A stretch of DNA of 64,000 nt from NCBI GenBank assembly GCA_030549335.1, contig CM060187.1, forward strand, positions 58,114,203 to 58,178,202. The letters are read 5' to 3'. The position numbers were made by a program, and so were the translations under genes. This document shows, piece after piece, positions 37,077 to 46,672 of this stretch. The notes below the pieces were generated by a model that ran no database searches, was not told the DNA's origin, and saw only the letters and a program-made list of their open reading frames with translations. Origin of the DNA: Pontederia crassipes (Eukaryota > Streptophyta > Magnoliopsida > Commelinales > Pontederiaceae). The first letter of the stretch is position 1. The number at the start of each line of letters is the position of its first letter.

Positions 37077-40000
37077 ATGGCCTCGCAGTCGCCGAGCCAA
37101 GCGAGTCTTCTCCTGCAGAAGCAGCTCAAAGGCATCCGGATCCCCTCCCCCAATTCTCCTCTTCTACTGCGATTTTTTGGGTTTCTTTTTTTTTCCGGAC
37201 AAATTTCTTGACTTTCTCGTGTCCTGCGGCAGATCTCAGCAGGCACCCGGTGGACGGCTTCTCCGCAGGCCTCGCCGACGACAGCAATATCTTCGAGTGG
37301 AGCGTCACCATCATCGGCCCTCCCGACACCCTCTAGTGAGCGTTTGGTCCTTCGGCTTCTGCTTTGGATACTTTCTTCTCTTTTCTTTTGTTTTCTTGCT
37401 GTTTTGCTGTTCTTTTTCCCCTCGAAAGATTCCCATTTCCTTGTGAAGGAGGACTTGTGCTTCGCATATTAGTTAGTTTTGTTTAGTTTATCCAGGAATA
37501 TCGTCCTTAATAACGTTCTCCCTATTTTATCAGATAACTTGGGTTATGATGTTCTCTTGTTCTTTAAGAGTATAAAGTTTGAATCTTTTACCTTATAACT
37601 ATGTCATTCATTTGTTTAAATTCCTTGGAGTTTGGTTCTTGGGTTAATCTGCCGTGAGTTATTTTCTTTGATGAAGTGAAACAGGACTTTGTTTTCTTTC
37701 TGCTACGTTTTTTATGAGTAGATTGTCAGCTCGGATTATTTGTTCAGTTGTTCTCATTAGATGCCGTCACTGTATAATTTGTTCGTTGAGTTATAATAGA
37801 GTTGTGATCAAATATTAAAATCTCTAACATGTGTTCATGCTGTTTATATAAGTATAATGTGTAGTCTCTTTCGTCCATTCGATGGTTAGGGGGATAGTTT
37901 TGAAGGGGGGTTTTGTTGAGGGATAATTTCTAGAATTTCAAGAACCAAACAGCCCCTAAAGTTTGATTCCCAAAATTCTTGGATTTTGATTTGATCCACA
38001 TTGAGCATTTTTTTTTTTGTGTTACCAAGAGTAGAGTGATAGCTCATTGAGAAATTATTGCTGATTCCACGATACAAGTACTTATCTATGCAATGATAAT
38101 TGTTTATTCATTGTGCATGCAAATGATCTTATGACCTCCAGATATAGCAGTGCCTCTATCTGTATTCCATTTCAGATACGATGGTCTTCATCACTATTGG
38201 ATTTCTCCAATTTTGTTGTCTCTTAAAAAATTTGTTCTCCAATTTTGTTTTGTCTCTTAAAAAATGTGTTCTCAGTTAATACGTCATGTATGAGATTAGT
38301 CTAGATGCTACTATTAATTGTTCTTTATAGTTTTAACATGCTCTATAAGTTAGACTCTTCATAAAAGGTTGTTACTAAACTATGTTGCAGTGAAGGGGGT
38401 TTTTTCAATGCCATGATGGTCTTTCCAAAAGACTATCCTCTCAATCCACCTGCAGTCAGATTCACATCAGAGATGTGGCATCCAAATGGTTAGTAGGTTA
38501 TTCCCACCATCTTGCTACTCTGCAATCTATTTTTGTAGCACACATTCTCAAAGTCTGTTTTGTTGATTTGTAGTCTATCCTGATGGTCGCGTTTGCATAT
38601 CCATTCTTCACCCACCTGGGGATGATCCAAATGGCTATGAGCTTGCCAGTGAACGTTGGACGCCTGTGCACACGGTGAATTTCACCTTGCTCTTTTTGTG
38701 TGAAATTTAGTTTAGTAAGGCAATAACATGCTTATTTGCACTGCTAAGAAATAAATGCATACTTTCTTTCTGAAAATCTTTAGAATTTAAATTTGCACGC
38801 TTAGGTGTTCTATCCTCTCTTTTCATTCTAAGAATAGAAATAGTGCCGCAAAATTCACATTCTACTCCAAAAGAAGGCCTTGGTACCTGGTTCCTTTGAC
38901 AACAACAACAACAACAAAGCCTTATCCCACTAGGTGGGGTCGGCTACATGGATCATACGACACCATTCCATTCGTTGATCCATGTTCATGCGATTCGACA
39001 AGGTTTTACGCTGGCTGTCGGGGCCTAACACAACCCTCCTCCTTTATCCGGGCTTGGGACCGGCTATAAAACATAGGCGGAGTTTAATCGAATATCATAC
39101 ATGGTTCCAAAATTCTACTATTTCCATTAGCTAATGCTAAAGGTTCTTATGCTTTTTTTTTTTTTTTTGAGGAGAATAAGGATCTTATGTTCTACAACAA
39201 AGTATTAAGATGGCAACAATGTTCTCACATTACACTTCTTCCATTAGCTAATTGGAAAAGATTCATATCTTCTAATGCAAAGTATTAAGATGCCAACATA
39301 ACCCAGACAATTAATTACCATTTTATATGCATTTAGTGTACATGTCAACATAACCCAGACAAAGAAGATTCAGTGATCTTAAAAATAAATTCCTAAGAGT
39401 AACAAGATGAAACATGAACTAGCAAAACTTTCAGCATCAAGTCTACGTATTCCAAAGGAAAAGAGTCATTCTGTTCACTTACAGTGACATCTGTAAATGG
39501 AGTGGCATCTCCTAACTTCCCCATGTGAACAGCAGCCTTTCCCATAATACACTCAATGAGTTGTCCAACAGTCATCCCTGGTTCCTTTGACCTTAGAAAA
39601 AAAAAACTTGGAGTTGGTGCTCAATGGGGTGTTTATTGGAACTATCAATAGGCATAACTTTTAATGGTGAAAAAACTTATAATGCTCCATGTTGATTTTT
39701 TGGAATGGTCATCCAAAAAATTTGAGTAGAATGTTCATAAAATTCTTCCTTCTAAAAAAAAGAGTTCTTATGAATATACATGTATAAACCATTCATCTAA
39801 GAGTATTCAAATACTGACTACTTTGTTTCTAAGATTCAAAACCAAATTCAAATTTTATTTGTACTCGTGATATGATTGAAAATATGAATACACATGAGAA
39901 ATTGATCTTGATTTGCATATGCCTAGATGGGAGCCGCTCTGTTTATAAGTAAAATTATAGTCAGTTAACCAGTCAATAATTTACCGATTCTTTCCCTCAA

Positions 40001-41855
40001 AAAAAAATACCGATTCCACATATAAAATGAACTTTATCTTTCCTTTTTTAGTAAGGACATAGAATAATCAGTATAGATTCAAACTGCACACTCACTCAGA
40101 AGTATTCACACTGAACAATGAAACGACTATCATCAACATCCTAGTTTTTTTTTTTTTTGGAGAAGGAACAACAACAACAACAAAGCCTTATCCCACTAGG
40201 TGGGGTCGGCTACATGGATCATACGACGTCATTCCGCTCTATTAGATTCGTTGATCCATGTTCATAAGATTCGACAGGATTTTACGTTGGCTGTCGGGGC
40301 CTAACACAACCCTCCTCCTTTATCCGGGCTTGGGACCGGCTATAAAACATAGGCGGAGTTTTTTTTTGGAGAAGGAACATCCTAGTAATTTTACTCTGTG
40401 CTAAGTTCAAATTTGCAATAATCAGATTTCAAAATGATGAATAGTGTCTCTCTTAAATTGTTGACCACGGAAATGACACAATGTTTTTTTAATTGTCAGC
40501 AGTTGAGGGTAGAAATTGTTTTCACAAAGACAGATGGTTTTCTTTTCTGTCCATACAAACTGTGTATAGACAATTAACAGAAATGTGAAAACACATACTG
40601 GGTTATTGGAAATTTGTCAATAATTTCATCAATATGCATCACTGGACAGATTTAGTGGACATAAGATGTTCTGTTTCTTAGTTCTATTTTTGTTTCTTGT
40701 CTTTTTGTTTTGAGCACTAGTGTTTTTGTTGGAACTATTTCTGCAGGTTGAGAGCATTGTATTGAGTATCATTTCCATGCTTTCCAGCCCCAATGATGAA
40801 TCTCCTGCAAACGTTGAGGCAGCCGTAAGAACTATTAGCCTTCTTTGTACTCTGAGCTTCTGTATTTTTTTTTGTTAGTTTATCTATGTTCTTTTGTCTG
40901 ATGTTTTCTTAATCATCTCAGTGATACTAATAAAGAAACCTGGTTTTCTACTGATCTGATCCGTGCGCTAATATATATGTCACTGTTATTAATACCATTG
41001 GATTTTCCAAACTAAATTTAGGACAGCTGACGACAAAGTAACCAGGTATTCTAATAATATAAATTCCAATGAGGTAAAATCTACCAATTGCAGATTGGTT
41101 TGGCGTGCTAGGATTTAACTATTTAACTAAAGTATCAGCGACCATGGTATCTGAAAGAGAGCAGAGCATATAAGCATATAAATTATTCAATATGTTTGGG
41201 CAGTCCATACAATATGGTTGGACTTTTTATTAGTTATTGTGTGCGTGAAACTGCACTGATAGAAATAACCCTGTGTATATTTAGATGAAACTATGATATC
41301 CAAAATTTCTACTCTCCTGTGGCATTAATTTTGAATTTTAACCTATGTTTTCTCCTGAAAAACTAATGTGAACTCATTTCTAAGTTTCTTTAAAGCTTCT
41401 TAAAGAATTACTTTCTGCAAATGCTACTAGTAGTTGTCTAATATTAAAGTAGTGTTGATTCCTTTGACCGGTTCAAATTCACATTAACTTTTGCATTACC
41501 GCGAGTGGTATTCATAACTTTCTCCATCAGCAACCAAATCAGGCCTTGCCGATTGCTGTGAAGCAAATCTAATGCCCTCTCTAATGGAAGCGGAGAATAG
41601 GTATTCTCTGCTTCAGCCTGCACATGCAGGATTCGACACTGAAGCTAGTGAACAATTTGAACAGCACTAATTGACCAATTTCTTGTTTCCTTGCATCTTT
41701 TGTGGGGCACTCATTTTTAAATATATGAATACTTTGTGTTCATTTTTTATCTGATTTACTCTAACTGAATGCTGCAGAAGGAATGGAGGGACAACAGGTC
41801 TGAATTCAAGAAAAAAGTAGGTCGCGTTGTGAGACGGTCGCAGGAAATGCTTTGA
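37077..41855 (+). CDS. UBC7: Ubiquitin-conjugating enzyme E2, UBC7/UBE2G2 class
   Basis: Six exons: 37077-37131, 37233-37335, 38391-38488, 38574-38674, 40747-40824, 41778-41855, giving 170 residues. The protein starts [18 protein letters not shown] and ends RRSQEML. The HPN motif is at residues 83-85 and the active-site Cys is C93 in GRVCISIL. The acidic extra loop ([17 protein letters not shown]) behind the Cys marks the Ubc7/UBE2G2 and Arabidopsis UBC7/13/14 class, which builds Lys48-linked chains and serves ER-associated degradation with E3s such as HRD1 and Doa10 homologues. Intron 1 has no GT donor. The only frame-consistent boundary is AAAG|GCATCC, a GC-AG intron. The other introns are GT-AG. 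Intron 4 carries two (TTG)n-tailed retroposon insertions, one with a captured RPB2 fragment. A UDP-xylose synthase gene 15 kb downstream mirrors an Arabidopsis neighbour pair. Confidence 0.95.
38901..39090 (-). mobile_element. (TTG)n-tailed short retroposon, copy 1
   Basis: On the - strand it starts AACTCCGCCTATG, contains gccccgacagccagcgtaaa and gatccatgtagccgacccc, and ends with (TTG)n. Copies 2 and 3 start at the same base, so the 5' end is fixed as in a SINE, although no clear tRNA-type A and B boxes are visible. An alternative is the 3' end of an RTE-clade LINE. Confidence 0.75.
39152..39177 (-). mobile_element. Micro-retroposon (poly(A) tail only)
   Basis: A 26-bp insert, on the - strand ATTCTCCTC then about A16, lies between aaggttcttatg (39140-39151) and aaggatcttatg (39178-39189), 11 of 12 matching. 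It is nested inside the RPB2-bearing insertion. Confidence 0.55.
39483..39576 (-). pseudogene. RPB2 (RNA polymerase II second-largest subunit) exon fragment
   Basis: The translation [20 protein letters not shown] followed by [11 protein letters not shown] matches the very conserved RPB2 segment that reads [28 protein letters not shown]. The match stops exactly at ...DVT, followed by GTAAGTGAACAG, a normal splice donor, so exon and intron are both present. Some substitutions (AAVHM, KLGD) show it has drifted. It has no promoter and lies inside another gene's intron on the opposite strand. It is not functional. Confidence 0.85.
39991..40007 (+). mobile_element. Micro-retroposon (poly(A) tail only)
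   Basis: The insert tttccctcaaaaaaaaa (17 bp) lies between exact 9-bp repeats taccgattc (39982-39990 and 40008-40016), in E2 intron 4. Confidence 0.6.
40145..40375 (-). mobile_element. Micro-retroposon, later split by (TTG)n retroposon copy 2
   Basis: The outer 10-bp repeats aacatcctag lie at 40135-40144 and 40376-40385. The original insert on the - strand is CCTTCTCC followed by about A14. Inside it, retroposon copy 2 (40170-40360, - strand, about 191 bp with AACTCCGCC start and (TTG)n end) is flanked by tttttttggagaaggaac at 40152-40169 and 40361-40378, an 18-bp target duplication made partly from the earlier insert. Confidence 0.7.
40170..40360 (-). mobile_element. (TTG)n-tailed short retroposon, copy 2
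   Basis: A full-length copy with an exact 18-bp target duplication. By eye it is nearly identical to copy 1, so both are fairly recent. Confidence 0.8.
41530..41668 (+). other. Coding-like open stretch inside E2 intron 5
   Basis: After ctttctccatcag an open frame reads [20 protein letters not shown] and ends [18 protein letters not shown] plus TAA. The composition is protein-like and GC is higher than in the surrounding intron. I do not recognise the family. It could be a captured exon fragment or chance. It is not part of the E2. Confidence 0.25.
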
Positions 41856-43696
41856 AAGCTTTTGCGTACATACCTCCCTTTTGGATCGTCTGGTTTTGGT
41901 GTAGTAGTCTTGTAGATTCTTTCTTGTGCCCTACAAAAACCTTCTGAATGTTTGCATTCTTATCAGAACAGTAACTTAATGTGTGTCTCGCATCAATACA
42001 TCCTTTATCTCTTGTTAGTCATGTGGCAAGAGTATCAGATCACACTTATGGATAATATTCCCCTTCATTTGTTTTTAACCTTTGCAATTTCATTTCCAGT
42101 GTCTTCGCCATTTTTGTAAGAGTTTTTTTTTTTAGAAATGGCTGTTGAAATGTGGCTATTATTTTTTAAGCAATCGAGATCAAGAGTGTGTTTAGTGACA
42201 CATTAAGCAAATGGAAACGCGTTGCAATCTCTTTCTGAATACAATATTTACAGTAGTGCCGCTGGTTGTGCACCCACTTTGAAAACAAATTAGACATGTA
42301 GCTTCCCTTGGGTGATGCCCATCATTTAGCCCACTGCCCACCGTGAGCATGGCCCTGTTTTAAGCATGGCCCTGTTCTCTACCGTCCTCCAAATCCCTGT
42401 GAGCATGGACGAAACAAAGTTTGGTGTGCACGATCTCCGCCCTCTCATCCATTTCTTTCTGGTATTGACGCCGCTCCGGCGTTTATTGCATTATGCCTGC
42501 TCTCCAACTTGCCCCGGAATAAGCCATAAAGGAAGGCGATCTTAATTCACCATTGACAAAAAAGAACGACAACAATAATAAATTGGAAGTCGGGGTATGA
42601 GTGCGTGCCCCCAACAACATTGTCCCCAGGTAAATGGTGGCTGGAGTGAGTGGATGGGAATACATGTAAAGACTAAATTAATTAGTCTTTTGAGTATCTA
42701 TTTATGTACCCATATATATACTATGTCTTCAGTGCATGCATATACAATTTATTACGAAAATGAACTTGTCTTTTATGCATATATATTATCTGTTTTCAAA
42801 TCTTAACAGGTGAATAGGTGACTAACTCAATTGCCAACAAAGAAACAAGTTTGATTTTTTTTTAAAAAAAAAATCTGCAATGTAATTAGAAAAAGTTAAA
42901 AAGTAAGTGGCCAAATCAATTATCTCAAGGAAAACAACATAGTAATTAGTAGATACTGACCTTTTCCCTTGGTTTAATTCATTTTTGGCGTTATCAGTTA
43001 TGTAAAATTCATTGGTATCCAAAAAAAAAAGTTATGTAAATTTCATTAATTACAAGATAAAAAAACATTTTAAATTAAACATCAATGTTTGCCGATGATA
43101 GTTAAAGAGTAGAATGCATCTTAATAGGGAAAAAAAGAAGCATTGCAACAACCCGCAATTTCTTCCTATTATAATTTACTTGCGTTTAAGACAATGTAGG
43201 CAAAGGAGATAATAGATGCATGTTTTAATTCGTTGGGTTGAGCAATTAGATTAAGTTGTCCAAAGCACAACCAACTCTTACTCCCTCCTCCTCCGCCTCC
43301 GGTAAAGCTCCGTCCATTGTCCATTGGAGTCTTTCTTTCTTGATACTGGGTAAAGTTAATATATCAACTTGCTTCTTTGATAAAAAAAAATGTATTCATG
43401 GGTGTTCCAAAACTAGAAGACAACTGCATTATTGCTTATCAGACATGAATCTCTGCAACATTAACAGCTAAACAGAAAGAGTCAGGTCTGGGAACACAAA
43501 AGGGAGCCAAAAAACAAAGTAACAATGCATGGCCATGAATCTTTTCTGGTCCCGTGCAGTTTCATGTGAACCAGGTAGCATGAGGACGAAGGCTTATCTT
43601 CATGCATGTGAACCTGCCGATTTAGTGGTCCGAACCAGAAATGCGATGACCGACCACCACAAAAGGCGCTGGAACATACATCAGTTGAGCGTCCGG
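41856..43696. other. 3' flank of the E2 gene and intergenic DNA
   Basis: The probable E2 3' UTR is followed by AT-rich sequence with one micro-insertion (43014-43030). No gene is recognised. Confidence 0.55.
43014..43030 (+). mobile_element. Micro-retroposon (poly(A) tail only)
   Basis: The insert ggtatccaaaaaaaaaa lies between gttatgtaaaattcatt (42997-43013) and gttatgtaaatttcatt (43031-43047), 16 of 17 matching. Confidence 0.65.
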
Positions 43697-43769
43697 CGAT
43701 CGCAGTGGGATTTGAACCCACGACCTTTAGATCCGGAGTCTAACGCGATATCCACTTCGCTATGCGACC
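43697..43769 (-). tRNA. tRNA-Arg (anticodon CCG)
   Basis: A 73-nt cloverleaf on the - strand. Acceptor GGTCGCA pairs with TGCGATC (one G-U). The D stem is GCGA/TCGC, the anticodon stem TTAGA/TCTAA with loop CTCCGGA (anticodon CCG), and the T arm GTGGG-TTCAAAT-CCCAC, with discriminator G. The A box (TAGCGAAGTGG) and B box (GGTTCAAATCC) are intact and there is no intron. A CCAAAG motif just upstream fits the CAA start context of plant tRNA genes. The nearest T run lies about 32 nt downstream. It reads the CGG codon. Confidence 0.93.
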
Positions 43770-44062
43770 CTTTGGACCTTCACGCCCAGCTTTTTCTGCA
43801 AAGCCTGAGCAGTTCCGACAACACAGGTTTCAGATATGTACTGGTGTGCCAGTGCTGCTGCGTATTAAGATTTGTGCGTGCACCATGCGATCTTGCCAGC
43901 ATTTTAATTGATTCATTTGAAATTGTTTCGACTAAAATGCTGAGATTTCATCAAGTAAAGGAGCACCGATTCAAAGCTGGGACCGTTCAGCTCTAGGAAA
44001 AATGAAGACTTGGCCCCTCCTCGTGTTCGCCCTCTATTCGGATTTCGGTGCTGCTGCTGTTG

Positions 44063-44165
<103 letters not shown>

Positions 44166-44983
44166 CGTATGTATGCGAAGTGTTAATAAGTGTTAACTTG
44201 CCTTAGAATCCTAACTAAGAAGCAGACCATTTAAACATTATTGGAAATATACAATAACGATATCATCTTAATATGTTACTACATAAGTTATTACTCTAGC
44301 AATAAGACTTATCTCGAATGATCATTTAAGTTCAACAATTATATATATTTTTAATTTTTAATATATTGTGAATCAATAATATGAACCTCAATAACAATAT
44401 AACACTTTTTTTTTCTTTCAATGATCCAGGTTCAATAGTTTCATGCTTTTACACACCCTTGACATGGTGATACTCATTATCTTTTTTTTTTTACTAATTT
44501 GAAGCTTTTCCTATAACTTTCTTAGCCATCACCATTTAATCATCATATTAAGTCATCCCCTTATTATCATATGACAACTATCCTTTTAAAGATAACCTTG
44601 GTAGCCTATATGGTTAGATAAAGCAATGGAATGACTTACCTTTTGTGATACATTCTTAAAAGAGTCTAAGTATGCCAATACAATGTTCCATCATCTACCC
44701 ATCAATACAATTGATGCCTGATTGATATTCCATGTGTTAATTCAATCAATCAATAAATTCAGTAAATCACTAAATTAGTCATTATTCTATTTGTGGATGA
44801 GCATACAATAATGTAAGAAGCTAGGTGAGCAATCATATTCAAAATATGCATAAAAGATATAACATTTAGGAGGTCCAGGCATTCTTGATGATCATTCAAT
44901 CTTGCCCAAAGTGATTGTCCAATTCTTTTTTACAGGGTGTTCTATTTTGGTCAGTGTCTAATCATTCTCACCATTTGACTTTT

Positions 44984-45244
44984 TTTTTCGGTTGTCACAT
45001 CAGTGTCCGGAAAGCGGCACCGATCGTCCAACCCAGCTGGCGCTAAAAGTCATGCGCACTGGTCACGAGTTGGAGTCTCGGCCCACCATCGAGCCCGACT
45101 ATTCTGATGTCGTCCCGGACAGCATGCCTGGCTATGACAGGTGATGCTTCCGGCAAGAATTTTCTGCATGCACAAAGGTTCGAACTCGAGACCTCTGCGT
45201 AAGCGGTGAGGAGCTGCTATACACTCAACCCCAACTCCTGTTGG
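44984..45244 (-). mobile_element. Putative tRNA-derived SINE
   Basis: On the - strand, a B-box-like GTCTCGAGTTCGAACC lies about 70 bp from the 5' end and the sequence ends in a short A run at 44984-44989. Short direct repeats tgactttt (44976-44983 and 45245-45252) flank it. The A box is not convincing. Family not identified. Confidence 0.5.
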
Positions 45245-46672
45245 TGACTTTTGAATGTTTGATCCGGAGTGGATGTTCATCCAATTATCTGAGTGGAATA
45301 TACATAATGATTAAAAAAATTGAATAAACATATTAGAACGCCTAAAAAAATTTAAAATTTATCACATATTATTATGTATAAACAGAACAAAATATATAAA
45401 AGTAGATGTGGTAAGATTGTTAAGATCACATGTCACTCATACAAAATTCAAAGAAATATAAAAACAAAATTGAATATATTCTTTCCCAATGATATTAATA
45501 TATATATATATTTAATTGATTGAATGGATATTTTTTATCAATATGCATTTCACCAAATTGGTAATTTGGATAGAGACCTCTAATGTTATTATTTGTATTA
45601 TGACTAAGGTGATAATTACAATTGCAAAGAAGTTAAAACTATCTATAATCTTTTAGGACTCCGAAAAACTTAAATTTCTAGATTATTTTGTAAATGACTC
45701 TGATAGCATTTGGCATTTGGCAAGAGAACTTTATGAACCTTGGTCTTAGTTATTGATTCTGCCAAATAATGTGATATTTTATAAACCCGATGTTGAAATT
45801 AGCAGAACTAGTAATCAGGTGACACTGCGCATCACATTTTTTAATTTTCAATATTTTTTATATGTGACGTGTTTTTTTTTTTCAAACCTATTTTTTTCTT
45901 TTAGAATCTCTCTCTCACCTTTCTCACACAAGATATTATATTTGTTAAATATAATATATTTATTATAAACAATTTATTTAATATTACTTATATTTTATCA
46001 TTTCAGGAACTTTTTAATATTTTATTGAATATAATTTATTCAAAATATAATATATTATTTAATAAAAAAATTTAACAAAAAAATAGTTTATACTTAATAT
46101 TTATTAATTAATAAAATTATGTTTTATATTTATAATTTCTATTTTTATTTAAATACTCACTAAAATTATTTTATCACATCAACTTTTTATTTCCTTATCT
46201 ATTCAAACTCACTCTCAATTAATATGTAAATTCAAATATACCACCAAAATAAATACTTATGGAGACAAAATTTCGTGACGACGTTACTGTTTGTGACATT
46301 GGATTAACTTGCAGACATGCACGACCGATTTAACTTTGAGATGAACTCTTTTGCTCCCTGTTGGTCCGCTTCGCCCAGTTCGACTCCTTTTTTTATGGGC
46401 TTCCTACCCCTCTTCTCCGGTTTAAAACACACACAAAAAAAAAACAAAAAGATGAATTATAAGGATAAAACATGCGATGCAAACCTGGTTTGTGCATCCT
46501 ACAAATTACATATCTCACAAATAATCAGAAATTTATTATTTGACTTATGTTACCATTTCAGAACTACATACATAATCATAAAAATATAAAATTATATATG
46601 GGAGGTGGGAATAAGTACTATGCTTATCTTGCCTTTATCACACAAGACAAAAGATATACTAATTATTGTTTA

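Larger units (their letters stand above)
38901..39576 (-). mobile_element. Chimeric retro-insertion: RPB2 exon/intron piece plus (TTG)n retroposon
   Basis: This 676-bp insertion in E2 intron 4 is flanked by exact 15-bp repeats cctggttcctttgac (38886-38900 and 39577-39591). Reading the - strand, it opens with 31 codons' worth of RPB2 exon (39576-39483), runs through GTAAGT into intron-like sequence, and ends with a short retroposon (about 39090-38901) finishing gataaggcttt(gtt)n. The tail, target duplication and orientation all agree with retroposition primed at the (TTG)n tail of an unspliced RPB2 transcript that had the retroposon in an intron. The insert contains a further micro-insertion at 39152-39177. 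Confidence 0.8.

Noticed and set aside
38205-38285. Repeated ttctccaattttgtt...tctcttaaaaaa as another micro-retroposon
   Set aside because: The A run and head occur in both repeat units, which fits a plain tandem duplication better.
38901-40360. Naming the (TTG)n element as the Au SINE family
   Set aside because: The (TTG)n tail is shared, but I cannot see the Au tRNA-like head. The name would be a guess.
43529-43996. 155-codon open frame on the + strand
   Set aside because: It runs antisense across the tRNA-Arg gene and has no protein-like conservation.
46317-46589. 90-codon open frame on the + strand
   Set aside because: No recognisable domain, ends in AT-rich repeat DNA, and no splice or promoter context.
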